Shown in pieces: positions 31,001 to 39,663 of a DNA stretch of 64,000 nucleotides. Under the pieces are notes generated by a model that worked only from the letters and a program-made list of their open reading frames with translations, did no database searches and had not been told where the DNA came from. Position numbers and translations under genes: made by a program. Origin of the DNA: Saccharomycopsis fibuligera x Saccharomycopsis cf. fibuligera (Eukaryota > Ascomycota > Saccharomycetes > Ascoideales > Saccharomycopsidaceae); contig CP012822.1 in NCBI GenBank assembly GCA_001936135.1, forward strand, positions 1,178,001 through 1,242,000, read 5' to 3'. Numbering within the stretch: position 1 is the first letter of the stretch; every line of letters starts with the position of its first letter.

Positions 31001-31986
31001 GGCGTATTAAAAATGTTGCTTTTCGTTGTCTTCTTTTTAATTCTTATGCTATCTTGAGGTTCAGTCTGATCATCTGAGTTGAGAAACTCGGAATTTCTAT
31101 TTATATTCTGGTGGCTATTACAGGAATCTGTTCCACTGGGATTATACTGTCCTATGAGATTATCAAATCTTTGCTGGGTATATGTGTTGTAATTGTCGCC
31201 TGAAAATAGTTTTAATGGAGACTGTTGCCCACTTTCTAAAGAGTTAAATTTTGAGCTCTCCTTAGCAGTGGCAGGCCTTGAATTATATGTTGACACTGCA
31301 GTAGACTGTGTTATAGGCTGGATAATTTTTTCCTCTATATTTGTATGACTTGGTGATCTATTCACAGATGAATCCGGTGTTATTTTGGCATAATTCAATG
31401 AACTGGTTTGTGTATTAGATGTTGCACTATCAGAGCTTGATCTTGTACCTGTTTTTCCTGAAATGGTAAAAATGCTGTCTTTATTGAGGTTGCGATTGTA
31501 GTCATTTATGTTGGAAACGTTATTGGAATCTCCTTTTATATTCTGGGCTTTCAACATTTGAATTTGTCTCATCCAAAGAGGTGTATTTTCCTTTTCATTC
31601 TCAGCAAAAATAGAAGGCTTGACTTTAGTTGTATCAAAATTACTATTCTTGGCTTGATGCACCACTGTACCATGATTGTTGCTCATGTCCAAAATACATT
31701 GAAGATTGTCAAATTTTGAACTATTGAAGGGGTCTTTTCTGTTAACCGTACCATTATTCTTCGAAAAGGTATTTTGACTCAGGCTACCCCTATCCAGGCC
31801 AGAAAATGACCTCTGATTATTGCCAGTTTCGTTTTCAAACGCACCTAAACTTGGCGTTGCTTTCGCTTCTGAGTTGTTATCTATTTGTAAAAAGTCAACG
31901 TTAGCCTTATATTTACCAAAGTTTTGCTGGAAGCTAAACTGCTGATAATCTTCGGGCAAGGTTTCCAAAGTGCCATTTTGAGTCAT
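28096..31986 (-). CDS. NUD1: Nud1/centriolin-type spindle-pole-body scaffold with leucine-rich repeats
   Basis: 1296 residues from the ATG at 31984-31986; the frame stays open to 32178, but MTQNGTLETLP is the natural start. The first ~850 residues are polar and low-complexity, with many S/T-P sites fitting phosphoregulation. From about residue 850 there are leucine-rich repeats (IDLRF, LRTVNVNKN, LEILDVADN, LRHLNVSSN, LVLDLSNNFLRG and LQELNLSNNYID type units). A helical tail with a YLDGILVTREKRD block closes them, as in yeast Nud1 and fission yeast Cdc11. Nud1 anchors the mitotic exit network kinases and gamma-tubulin receptors at the outer plaque. Upstream are three forkhead-type sites, suitable for a mitotic gene. 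Confidence 0.9.
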   Translation of the reverse strand: MTQNGTLETLPEDYQQFSFQQNFGKYKANVDFLQIDNNSEAKATPSLGAFENETGNNQRSFSGLDRGSLSQNTFSKNNGTVNRKDPFNSSKFDNLQCILDMSNNHGTVVHQAKNSNFDTTKVKPSIFAENEKENTPLWMRQIQMLKAQNIKGDSNNVSNINDYNRNLNKDSIFTISGKTGTRSSSDSATSNTQTSSLNYAKITPDSSVNRSPSHTNIEEKIIQPITQSTAVSTYNSRPATAKESSKFNSLESGQQSPLKLFSGDNYNTYTQQRFDNLIGQYNPSGTDSCNSHQNINRNSEFLNSDDQTEPQDSIRIKKKTTKSNIFNTPASRSEFRAPLESINESPSDHSSPPGDEKENDESFLQIQSHSRANSQSKDLGKPLQGSPQSVKTNNTKQIDDYLLFANNVFNNVIKHGPGVSSKESLNTQKLKSNEQTKQDYSESGSYTSDDLQSFKNQSRGMKMDQKSRNYDNFLNSLNIKNGQGILRHPNNPQVESSKLEAIQDVTNNMSTFDTIQMKQGIQSQGSYEHGSLYTNSYSQELDSEYQQNEEAYDNSLNDTTNITHHFMESFIEPKIKKFDPFNQKINEHSEAPSINNKYILNKQDLEEPRLTGLPQDASETNYEYDINASFMNEISEPQQKTNRRGKDTAGSVASKSSLKKGREQNTTQQNKPFANKNRQQVGKVNFKKLLKFAPGEVEIPEKMHGMVFDKKQNKWVKESRMPSAKLSRDKSVEKSISVENESSGFTSSRDDENVHALNAIADLSIASRNQSSYDSSYVPSENAFDTESNTDFIASNNTTNNNTLANNDITFNQLPNVSNISQIETTFSTSKRQLVSTLTDVLPKNKNWDLVKEINLSNKNLSSLVDFETLLPNLRTVNVNKNVLRNFEGLPTKVDNISAQSNKLNGLLSLKSFQDLEILDVADNFFQTLTTFKNLVHLRHLNVSSNLVNNINSLNNSSFQYLMVLDLSNNFLRGVINLKRFRYLQNLQELNLSNNYIDNIDGVKFLPNLILFKADNNLLKDFTFDLLSSDESSYHRSLKKLSLKNNSLQSINLTHFKNLRVLRVNNRCELFNLSKLHKLDELLINGEYGATKLHASSNFDANVLKQVAKYNTVKTLNVTNSGITSLNISQYLALESLYCLFNHIDNFQKLVEDIKYLTNLKRIDLRFNPITIEFYEVASKNHLMNVYYDKDILKQDEALEDDDLEFSQVEELDMMKRDKASIYRDIFKGELQKKWEKNDDKFVENLKVDNASVYKKRIYYQGLILSMFRKLKYLDGILVTREKRDSIIQEFEQFFK

Positions 31987-32406
31987 TTTAAATATGATTA
32001 ATAAGACCCTTCTATTATAAAGCAATATACAAAAACAAATTATTCGCCTTTTCTGGTAATTAGCTTCCAATACTGTATAAAGCCGTAAACAAAAGCTGTT
32101 TAAATTATTTTGACGTTTATTTCCACTTTGGACAGCAGAAAATGTAAACAAAAACACAAAAAACATAAACAAAACCACGTGACTGTGTCATTTTTGCTAG
32201 CTATTGTTATGATAAATGCATTATATAGCAGCAAGCCGCATTCGACATTTACAATTCAACAAGGAGTTCACTATAAAATAAAAAACAAAGAAAAGGGCCA
32301 ACAAAGTTAAAAACAACAAAGCTAAAACAAAAAAAATTAAAACGTAAACTAATGGTATTGTCTTTGAAATGAAAAAAAAAAAAAATAAAAAATAAAAAAA
32401 AAAAAG
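31987..32406. promoter_or_regulatory. NUD1 promoter with forkhead-like and E-box sites
   Basis: Three same-strand RTAAACAA sites (32085-32093, 32144-32150, 32165-32174) match the forkhead consensus used by Fkh1/Fkh2 at mitotic genes. A CACGTG lies at 32176-32181. All are within 200 bases of the NUD1 ATG. An A-rich tract (about 32371-32405) precedes the stop of the next gene. Confidence 0.5.
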
Positions 32407-33041
32407 TTAACAAAGTGCGTGCAAAGTATCAAAGTCCGCTTGGGTTGTATCAAGACTTTCTAGGAAAATATGCTCTAAAAACTGTACTAATTGCTGTTGT
32501 CGGCAAAGGCTTCTGAGTTTGGCGATAGGATCGTTACGAATCAGATCTTTTATTTGAATTGGATTGTGTGTAATCTCACCAAAGCACAACTGCTCTTCCT
32601 CTGCGAATAAATTTGAGGCTCTGGCCTCTAGAAGTGTATAGCGAGCAATAAGTTGAGCCTGCTTAATGCCCATTGCACTGTGCCGTGATTTGCCTTCTAA
32701 GTACAAAAGAAGGTATTTAAGACTGCGGTGTTGTTAGTATCTCTATCCAGTCTTAACAATGTTCTTTCCTAAGTTTTTCTATTTTGGTAATTTTAAGGAG
32801 CTTGAAACTTACTCATCTTCATCAATATTTATTCTGCTTCTTGCTACTTGTTGTAATAATAATTTTGGATCCTGAATATGAACATTTTGTTTGACTAAAA
32901 TATACCGTTAATAAAATAGTACCACCCAAAAAAACTTTCTAAGGCAAATAACTTACTAGTGTCGTAGTTTGCTCTTTTCTGAGAGTTGGAAGCTGGTTTT
33001 GTTATTTTATTTTCCGTGATAGGCTCTTTAATTTTTATCAT
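32407..33041 (-). CDS. Unrecognised 160-residue protein encoded by three exons
   Basis: Exons on the reverse strand are 33041-32957, 32894-32813 and 32722-32407. Introns of 62 and 90 bases both have GTAAGT donors; the second has a perfect TACTAAC branch point (32739-32733) and CAG end, the first a TTAAC branch and TAG end. Joined exons give 483 bases with no stop and correct phases. The protein starts MIKIKEPITENK, passes through VARSRINIDEDDLKYLLLYL across the second junction, then has a Lys/His patch (EGKSRHSAMG) and a helical C-terminal half ending FDTLHALC. An in-frame upstream ATG could add seven residues. I see no known domain; the mix of amphipathic helices suggests a small subunit or adaptor. 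The intron signals make it a real gene with fair confidence. Confidence 0.75.
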
Positions 33042-33419
33042 TTTTTTTGAAACCACCAGCATGCGACAAAGTGTCTGTTTAAACCAAACAACGATAAACA
33101 ACCACTGGGAAATGATTATTTCCATTATACTTTAGGCACCCCACTGATACGATATTCTATGTCATTAAACTGTTATGAATTGGAAGTTGTTTGTGGCAGT
33201 TGAGTGCAGCGCTGCTGCATGTTGATGCGTTACAGCACTTGAAGAGGAAAACATCACATGACAATAAGATCAGCTGACAGATCAGGTGCATTGTGTTCAC
33301 AGCAAGGCAAAGGAGGAAACTATCATTTGGTAATAGTATTAAGAGATTAGCAGAAGGAACATTTACGCCGTCCACTTGAACAGCAGACATATATACATAT
33401 ATATAAGCCAAATCACGCA
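33042..33419. promoter_or_regulatory. Divergent promoter, three-exon gene / LAS17
   Basis: 378 bases. A TA-rich stretch at about 33391-33404 immediately before the LAS17 ATG may hold its TATA/start region. No other site was recognised. Confidence 0.35.
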
Positions 33420-35381
33420 ATGGGTCTACTAAGCAGCGAAGACAAAGAAAAAATTAAAAGAGCAATTCCAAAGGGCTCTAACAAAATTATATATGCTACA
33501 GTTGCAAAGCTCTACATTGCATATCCCGACCCTGACAACTACTTAGATACTGGTCTATCGGGAGCCATTGTGTTGGTGGATGATACAGTAGGGAAAACCT
33601 TCTTTATAAAATTAGTCGATATCTACGGTCAAAGAGGTGTGATATGGGACCAAGAACTTTCAGTGAATTTTGACTATCATAAAGATCGTACGTTTTTCCA
33701 TTCTTTTGAATTGGAGGAGTTTTGTGCTGGTTTATTGTTCGAGGATATCAGTGAAGCCAACCATTTCTTTAAACGTGTTACAAATAAGGAGAAGTACGGC
33801 TCAAAACATACAGTCCACAACAAAAATGCTTTTGCTGCAAAGAATAAGGCTATTTTGGAGGAGCAAAATAAGCAGAGCGTAGCTGGACCAAGAGGCTTCA
33901 ATAATATAGACATTCATGATCCAAATAATGCCCAAAAGATCAGAAGAGCCAAAAATATTATATATTACAATGATCAGCCACCACCAGAATGGAGAGAACT
34001 TTACAAAGTCTTGGATGAAGAAGAAGGTATCAATGAGTCACTGATAGCTGAAAACAGAGAATTTATCAAAGAGTATGTTAGAGAACACGGCCCACAAACA
34101 TTGGTTGGTTTAGAACCACCAATTCCAAGAAAGTATCAATATGGTAGTTCCAGCAACAACACCAGCAATACTGCAAGAATCTCATCCACATTATCTTTCA
34201 CGAAAAAGAAAAAAGCTCCACCACCACCACCGCCTCCTGGAGCTTCTGTCGCTTCATCAAATGCTTCAAGTACAGCAGCTACACCATCCCCAACTCCACC
34301 TCCACCTGTATTACCATCTAAAAGCCCATCTGAAGAGCCCCAAAATCAGGAAAAGCCAGAAAGAAGGTTCAAACTACCTCCAGCACCAACGTTTATGGGT
34401 GAAGGTTTAAAAAATGCTCCAGTGCAAACCCAAAATGCCCATTTCAATCCAATTCCTCAGAATAGTTCACAAACTGCATATCAACAATCTCATCGTCAAG
34501 ATTCTTACCAACAATATCAACAACAACAAACTACTGCCGCAATAAATGCAGTACCCCCACCTCCATTACCTCCAAAGACACCTCCAGTTTCTAGCACACC
34601 TCCAACTAAATATTCTGTTCCACCTCCTTTACAAAATCGCTCTACTCCTCCTCTTCCTATGCAAACGCAAAATAGACCACCACCTCCTTTATCAAGAGGT
34701 AATGCTCCACAACCAATACTCCCATCAAGACCATCGCTACCTCCACGAGTTCCTTTAGCTTCTGGTCAGAGTTACACCCCACAATTTGGCCAACAAGCAG
34801 AAATTGCACAAATAACATCCACTCCACCACCTCCGCCAAGGGCCCCTTACAGACCATCAGTAGGAGGTCTTCAACCTCAACACACTTCACCAGCCCCACC
34901 CCCTCCACCATCTCGAAAAATTGGAGCTGCTGTTACAGGAGCAAATGCAGGGCCACCACCTCCTCCACCATCAAGAAAGCCATTTGCTTCTTCACCTCAG
35001 CCTCCACCAGTACCACCTCAACAGCAAGCACCAGTATCATCACAACAAGCACCATCATCATTTGCTGCAGTTCATCAGCAATTGCAAAATAAGTATTCCC
35101 AACCATTTCCTTTACCTCAGCCAAAAACGCCTTCTGCTGCTGCATCTCCTCCTCCACCATCAACACCATCTTTTTCATCTGCTCCACAAGCTCCACCTCC
35201 ACCTCCACTGATGCCACCACCACCACAGCAACAGCAACAACAGCCAGCTTATTCTTCTACACATTCCGCACCTGAACCTCCTACTGGTGATGCAGGCAGA
35301 GATGCTCTTTTAGCTTCTATAAGGGGTGCTGGTATTGGTCAGTTGAAGCGTGTTGACAAATCGCAGATTAAGCATTTCTAG
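33420..35381 (+). CDS. LAS17: WASP-family actin regulator Las17/Wal1, apparently lacking the acidic tail
   Basis: 653 residues. An N-terminal WH1 domain (about 8-125: KLYIAYPDPDNYLDTGLSG, VLVDDTVGKTFFIKLVD, FHSFELEEFCAGLLFED) binds verprolin. A long proline-rich centre with repeated PPPPP blocks (about 245-610) serves profilin and SH3 partners. One WH2 actin-binding motif, GRDALLASIR...LKRV, starts at about residue 626. WASP proteins normally continue with a connector helix and an acidic segment ending in tryptophan, which bind Arp2/3. Here the protein stops nine residues after LKRV, and no acidic exon or splice donor was found in the next 490 bases. Role in the family: starting actin patches at endocytic sites. 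Confidence 0.93.
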   Translation: MGLLSSEDKEKIKRAIPKGSNKIIYATVAKLYIAYPDPDNYLDTGLSGAIVLVDDTVGKTFFIKLVDIYGQRGVIWDQELSVNFDYHKDRTFFHSFELEEFCAGLLFEDISEANHFFKRVTNKEKYGSKHTVHNKNAFAAKNKAILEEQNKQSVAGPRGFNNIDIHDPNNAQKIRRAKNIIYYNDQPPPEWRELYKVLDEEEGINESLIAENREFIKEYVREHGPQTLVGLEPPIPRKYQYGSSSNNTSNTARISSTLSFTKKKKAPPPPPPPGASVASSNASSTAATPSPTPPPPVLPSKSPSEEPQNQEKPERRFKLPPAPTFMGEGLKNAPVQTQNAHFNPIPQNSSQTAYQQSHRQDSYQQYQQQQTTAAINAVPPPPLPPKTPPVSSTPPTKYSVPPPLQNRSTPPLPMQTQNRPPPPLSRGNAPQPILPSRPSLPPRVPLASGQSYTPQFGQQAEIAQITSTPPPPPRAPYRPSVGGLQPQHTSPAPPPPPSRKIGAAVTGANAGPPPPPPSRKPFASSPQPPPVPPQQQAPVSSQQAPSSFAAVHQQLQNKYSQPFPLPQPKTPSAAASPPPPSTPSFSSAPQAPPPPPLMPPPPQQQQQQPAYSSTHSAPEPPTGDAGRDALLASIRGAGIGQLKRVDKSQIKHF

Positions 35382-35873
35382 GGTTTAGAAAAGTATACTC
35401 AAAGATTGAATATTGCAAAATTTGTATAACCGTATCAATAAAAGATTAACATACACTATTTGAGTAGTAAGTTGTAATCATCTAGTAGTTCAACCAACAT
35501 GCATACAGAGAAGAACAGCCATCAACTCACAAAACAGCAAAATTGATCTATGCTTTTATTACTTTTAAAAGTTTACATGAAAGTATATGCTATTAAAAAA
35601 AATGTAAATCAACAAACTGTTTCAAAGACTAATGAGTGGAAGAAAACAAGAATAGCGAAAAAAAAAGGTAAATTATCGAATTAAACAAAATTGAAAATAT
35701 AGCAAATTTTATTATTATAAGTACCGTCCTTTATAAAAGTATTACTTTTTTTTCTTTCTTTTTTTTTTTTTACCCTTTTTCTCCCTCTTTTCTTTATGAA
35801 CTATTATACAAATGGGATTTTATCATCAAAAATCAAAAATCAATGATTTTGAAAAAAATAAATAGCATGCTTC
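35382..35873. other. Convergent spacer LAS17/UTP5
   Basis: 491 AT-rich bases with T-runs (35743-35770). No acidic-tail coding sequence for LAS17 was found in any forward frame, and no other feature. Confidence 0.5.
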
Positions 35874-38258
35874 TCAAACTAGACTTTTTCTTTTTGATTT
35901 TGACTTAGATTTCTGTTTTAAATTGCTAATCTTTGCTTGATACTCTTTTTCTTTTTCATCATCAGTATCGAAAATATCTTCCGCTTCATTAGTGGCGTTC
36001 CCATTAGTATCTATTTCAACATCACTGTTGCCGTATTCATCCTCATTAAGTTCTTCCTGTGTAGCTTTTTTATCACTCTTTAGTGAATCTTTAGCATAAT
36101 TTTCTGCGTCCTCATCATTATCACTTTCGTCATCTAGTTCCATGAAATCATCACGTTCTTCATTAATTTCATCGTCTTCTTCACTAAAATCAGCTTCCCC
36201 GTCATCCATAAGATTAGCATCATCTAACTCTTCATTATATTCTACATCAGTATCCTCTTCACTATCGGCATAATCCGCACCATTGAAATCATTGTAACGA
36301 ATGATACCTCCATTATTAGCCTTTGGCTTATTTTTTTTGTTGTTAGAGTTGAATTGATAACTAGTTATAAAATCGTTAAGAAGCTCATTTTTGTAATTAA
36401 TTTTTTCAAAAACCGCATCAAGTTTATTTTGTAAAAGAAGAATCTTAGATAATTGACCAGATTTTTTGTTTAAGTTAATAAGCAAAAATGACAAGTTTTT
36501 CAAAAGTTGTTTATTGTTGTTACCGTTATTGATCTCGTTAATTTTCAAATATGAACCATGGATTATTAAAACCCACTTGATCCAGTAATTTAACTGGATT
36601 TGCTTTTGGTAAGAGATACTGGAAGCAGACACGGAGGAAATAAAATTATATTTTTCCGAAAGTTTATCTAGCAAGATAATAGACAAATCGGAACTCAAAT
36701 TTTTGATAGTTTGCTTAATGACAGTTTCGTCCTTAGTGCTCAAAACCGATTCCAATAATGAATGATCATTAGATTTCAAAGCTTGAGTGAGTACAATGGT
36801 CAATGACCCAGTAGTTGGTTTAGCATTATTAGAACTGCTAATATCAAATGTTGATGATCTATTAACACCTGTTTTTTTTTTGATTGCTTTAGCATTTGGG
36901 TTCAAAGAGAATAATTTGTCACCCAAAGTTTCATTTGGGTCTTCATCCACAAAACTTTCTTCAATCCCAGGTCCATTTTGATCAATTTTCATTCTCACAT
37001 CATTGTCATCATCATCATCCAAGTCTCTATAATTATCACCAACAGTGAGAAACACATTACTTTCGTTGTATAAATTGGAAGCTGCAACATCATGACCATA
37101 TGTAGAATGATTAACTTGTTGTAAAACGGGCTTAGACTTGTTTAAGATCACTAATTTATCTAAAGCATACTGGTTATCACTTTTGTTGAACCAACTAATG
37201 ACATCAAAGTATGGAATGGTTGCATTTTCAAACCAACCAATCAATATTTGATCATTCAATACTATTGAATCAATAATCGGTAAACTCTCCTTAATAGTAT
37301 CTGTTTCCGGTCTAGATAATTTGACTTGAGAGTTGGAGTTTCTTGATAAGCCGCCGTATGATTGCCTTTTTTTTCTTCTTGAAGTACCATCAGATATGGA
37401 TGCTGGCGCACTTGACAAAGTTAAACTTTCCACTGGGTTATAAAACACTTCACATACACCGTCTTCTGTGATTGCCGTCAAAGCAGCAGAAGCCTGCTTA
37501 TTATTGTTTAACATACCATAAGAAACGTTTTCAACATTAGCTTGAGTGACAAGCACTCTAATTGGTTTGAAATCATTACTCACATCATACACGTTTACGT
37601 ATCGATCTGATTTGGCGGAAGTTATCAAATATTTGTAATTTTCAGTAAAAAGCACTTGGTTGATTGGAGTAATGTGGTTTGAAATCTCATGAACCAACTT
37701 ATTAGCTCCTAAATCGTAAACGTGGACTTTATGTGAAGCAAGTAATAAATGTTCACTATTATTGTAAATAAATACTTGAATATGTTGTAAAGCTTCATCA
37801 CTACCTGATTTATTACTGGAATTTTTCAATATGTCCTGAATAACACGAACCCGTTGAAAAGTGGCCAAACTCCATTCAAGAGCAATGTTTTTGCTATCTA
37901 TGGACCAAATGGAGTTTGTCAGCGATGCAAAATGAACACCCACAATTGGGTTATCATAGAAATCATCTTGTAAAGTTTCTATTAATGCATTGGTGAATGG
38001 AGAGTAAAGCAACACTTTACCATCACTGGTGCCCACTATTAATATTTGATTTTCAACACTGTTTATTTGAGCAGCCATAAATCCCCAAGATAGACAAGTT
38101 GCTTGGATCCCTTTGTCAAGGAGAAAACTGGTTGATAAACGGGAGCTGTCAGAGCTTTTCGCTGACTGCACTTGCACTTTATGGGAACTCAAAGAAGTGA
38201 CCACAGTGGCTAAAAGCGAGCCGAATGCGTCAAATGACGAGAGTATAGCTGAGCTCAT
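35874..38258 (-). CDS. UTP5: U3 snoRNP / t-UTP component Utp5
   Basis: 794 residues. The N-terminal WD40 propeller (about 1-400) includes VGTSDGKVLLYSPFTNAL, LLLASHKVHVYDLGANKL and TSAKSDRYVNVYDV. The middle carries the Utp12-type helical domain with TGSLTIVLTQALKSNDHSLL and KDETVIKQTIKNL, nearly as in yeast Utp5. The acidic tail includes VEYNEELDDANLMDDGE, again as in Utp5, and ends in a Lys/Ser-rich nuclear-type segment. Utp5 is part of the t-UTP subcomplex of the small-subunit processome, needed for pre-18S rRNA transcription and processing in the nucleolus. The protein is longer than yeast Utp5 (643) because of the acidic extension. An RRPE-like A/T motif lies 145-160 bases upstream. Confidence 0.95.
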   Translation of the reverse strand: MSSAILSSFDAFGSLLATVVTSLSSHKVQVQSAKSSDSSRLSTSFLLDKGIQATCLSWGFMAAQINSVENQILIVGTSDGKVLLYSPFTNALIETLQDDFYDNPIVGVHFASLTNSIWSIDSKNIALEWSLATFQRVRVIQDILKNSSNKSGSDEALQHIQVFIYNNSEHLLLASHKVHVYDLGANKLVHEISNHITPINQVLFTENYKYLITSAKSDRYVNVYDVSNDFKPIRVLVTQANVENVSYGMLNNNKQASAALTAITEDGVCEVFYNPVESLTLSSAPASISDGTSRRKKRQSYGGLSRNSNSQVKLSRPETDTIKESLPIIDSIVLNDQILIGWFENATIPYFDVISWFNKSDNQYALDKLVILNKSKPVLQQVNHSTYGHDVAASNLYNESNVFLTVGDNYRDLDDDDDNDVRMKIDQNGPGIEESFVDEDPNETLGDKLFSLNPNAKAIKKKTGVNRSSTFDISSSNNAKPTTGSLTIVLTQALKSNDHSLLESVLSTKDETVIKQTIKNLSSDLSIILLDKLSEKYNFISSVSASSISYQKQIQLNYWIKWVLIIHGSYLKINEINNGNNNKQLLKNLSFLLINLNKKSGQLSKILLLQNKLDAVFEKINYKNELLNDFITSYQFNSNNKKNKPKANNGGIIRYNDFNGADYADSEEDTDVEYNEELDDANLMDDGEADFSEEDDEINEERDDFMELDDESDNDEDAENYAKDSLKSDKKATQEELNEDEYGNSDVEIDTNGNATNEAEDIFDTDDEKEKEYQAKISNLKQKSKSKSKRKSLV

Positions 38259-38609
38259 TGGTTTAAAAATTATGTGGTTTGACTAGCGGGCGGTTAGTTG
38301 TGCTAAGAGAATGACCCACTCAATGTAAAAGACGAAGAAGCTGTTCTAGTATAATTTCCCCATCTCTATATCTTTGTCTCTCATCATCATCGCTATCAAC
38401 AAAAAAAATTTTTTTTTACTTCTGTGATAGGAACAGCATTATGCAGTTCACTGCAGTGATTACCCTGCTGAGAAAACAACTGTTGGTGTCTCGTGAAGAA
38501 TATAAAAAGTATAAAAACCAGGGCATCTCATCGACAGAAAAACGAAAAACATGCGGATTTCAGATTTGGTAAGGCCCCGCAGTTGTCCTTGAAGCGCTGC
38601 CAATCTGAG
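38259..38609. promoter_or_regulatory. Divergent UTP5/NCB2 promoter with RRPE-like motif
   Basis: An A8-T9 tract at about 38401-38417 contains AAAAATTTTT, the RRPE core. On the UTP5 strand a GCGATGA match to the PAC core lies at about 38386-38392. Both are 125-160 bases before UTP5, as in other ribosome-biogenesis genes. Confidence 0.5.
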
Positions 38610-39186
38610 ATGTCCGACTTCAATAGCGGCTTAAGCGAGGACTTGTCCCTCCCGAAAGGTATGTTCTACTCAATGCTGTATTGGCTTGAATTTGAAAGTC
38701 AGAGCGTTGTGCTATAACGAAGTCTTTGATAATGTATACTAACATCACTTTGCAGCCACCGTTCAAAAGATAATCAGTGAGATTTTACCTAATGATTTGG
38801 CGTTCTCTAAGGATGCAAGACAAGTGCTTATAGAATGTTGCATAGAATTCATCATGATCCTTGCCACTGAATCCAATGATATTGCTGAAAAAGAAGCTAA
38901 AAAGACAATAGCTAGCGATCACGTACTAAAAGCGCTAGTTGAGCTAGGCTACGATGACTACATTGATCCAATAAAAAGTCTTTTGAATCAACACAAAGAA
39001 AACATCAAGGGCAGAGAAAAGAAAAACTCAAAGTTTCAGAACTCAGGTTTGACCGAGGAAGAGTTGCTTAAAAAGCAAGAAGAACTTTTTAGACTCTCGA
39101 GAAACAGATTGCAAAGCACAGGTGGAGGCCAGCAATCACCAACAACGCCAACTGGTCCAGAATCTGAAAGTATAAAGAAAGAATGA
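38610..39186 (+). CDS. NCB2: Negative cofactor 2 beta (Dr1 homologue), spliced
   Basis: Exon 1 is 38610-38658, the intron 38659-38755 (97 bases; GTATGT donor, TACTAAC at 38737-38743, CAG acceptor) and exon 2 38756-39186. The result is 159 residues. It begins MSDFNSGLSEDLSLPK and joins to ATVQKIISEILPNDLAFSKD, the histone-fold N-terminus of NC2 beta. CCIEFIMILATESNDIAEKE and KKTIASDHVLKALVELGY complete the fold. A basic region and LTEEELLKKQEELFR helix follow, matching yeast Ncb2. NC2 (with Bur6) binds TBP on DNA and blocks TFIIA/TFIIB entry, repressing or tuning RNA polymerase II promoters in the nucleus. The start and intron position fit the conserved LPKATVQK. Confidence 0.96.
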
Positions 39187-39663
39187 TGGCATGATGTTGG
39201 CCTGTGTTTTTCACTTCTTATTGTACTTTCTTTATCAATTTTTAATTTTATTTTAATTTCAATATTATCATGGTTAGTTCAGAATTTTTTTTTCTTGTTT
39301 GCTTGTCTTTTATTTTGCTTTCGCACTTCTTAAGCTTTACGGAAGGTTTTGTATGATTGTCTTATTTCATGATTGTTTTTATTTATGTGTTAATTGATGC
39401 TAGTGTATCGATGGTTTGCTTTCATGTTGTGCTCTATCGTGTTTTGTAATTTCCAAGTAAAGAATAGTACGTTGCACTGTTCCGCTGTTAGCAATAGCTA
39501 TTTGCAGTTGCCCGGTATTTTCAACCTAAGGACAATAGGGCAATAATATTATGTGACCCATATTTTTGGTGTTTCTAATATGATTAATACTATAGAGACA
39601 GTGATACGCTCCACAGTCTTAGCATGTTGGTAGAAGACAGGCTGGACAGAAGCCTATATAACA
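39187..39663. other. Spacer NCB2/SWF1
   Basis: 477 AT-rich bases. An upstream ATG at 39624-39626 opens a 33-codon frame overlapping SWF1 exon 1 in another frame and ending inside its intron. It is a possible uORF if transcription starts early. Nothing else was seen. Confidence 0.4.

Noticed and set aside
32407-32706. A 99-codon single-exon gene
   Set aside because: The frame has no ATG at its 5' end. The splice signals show it is the last exon of a three-exon gene.
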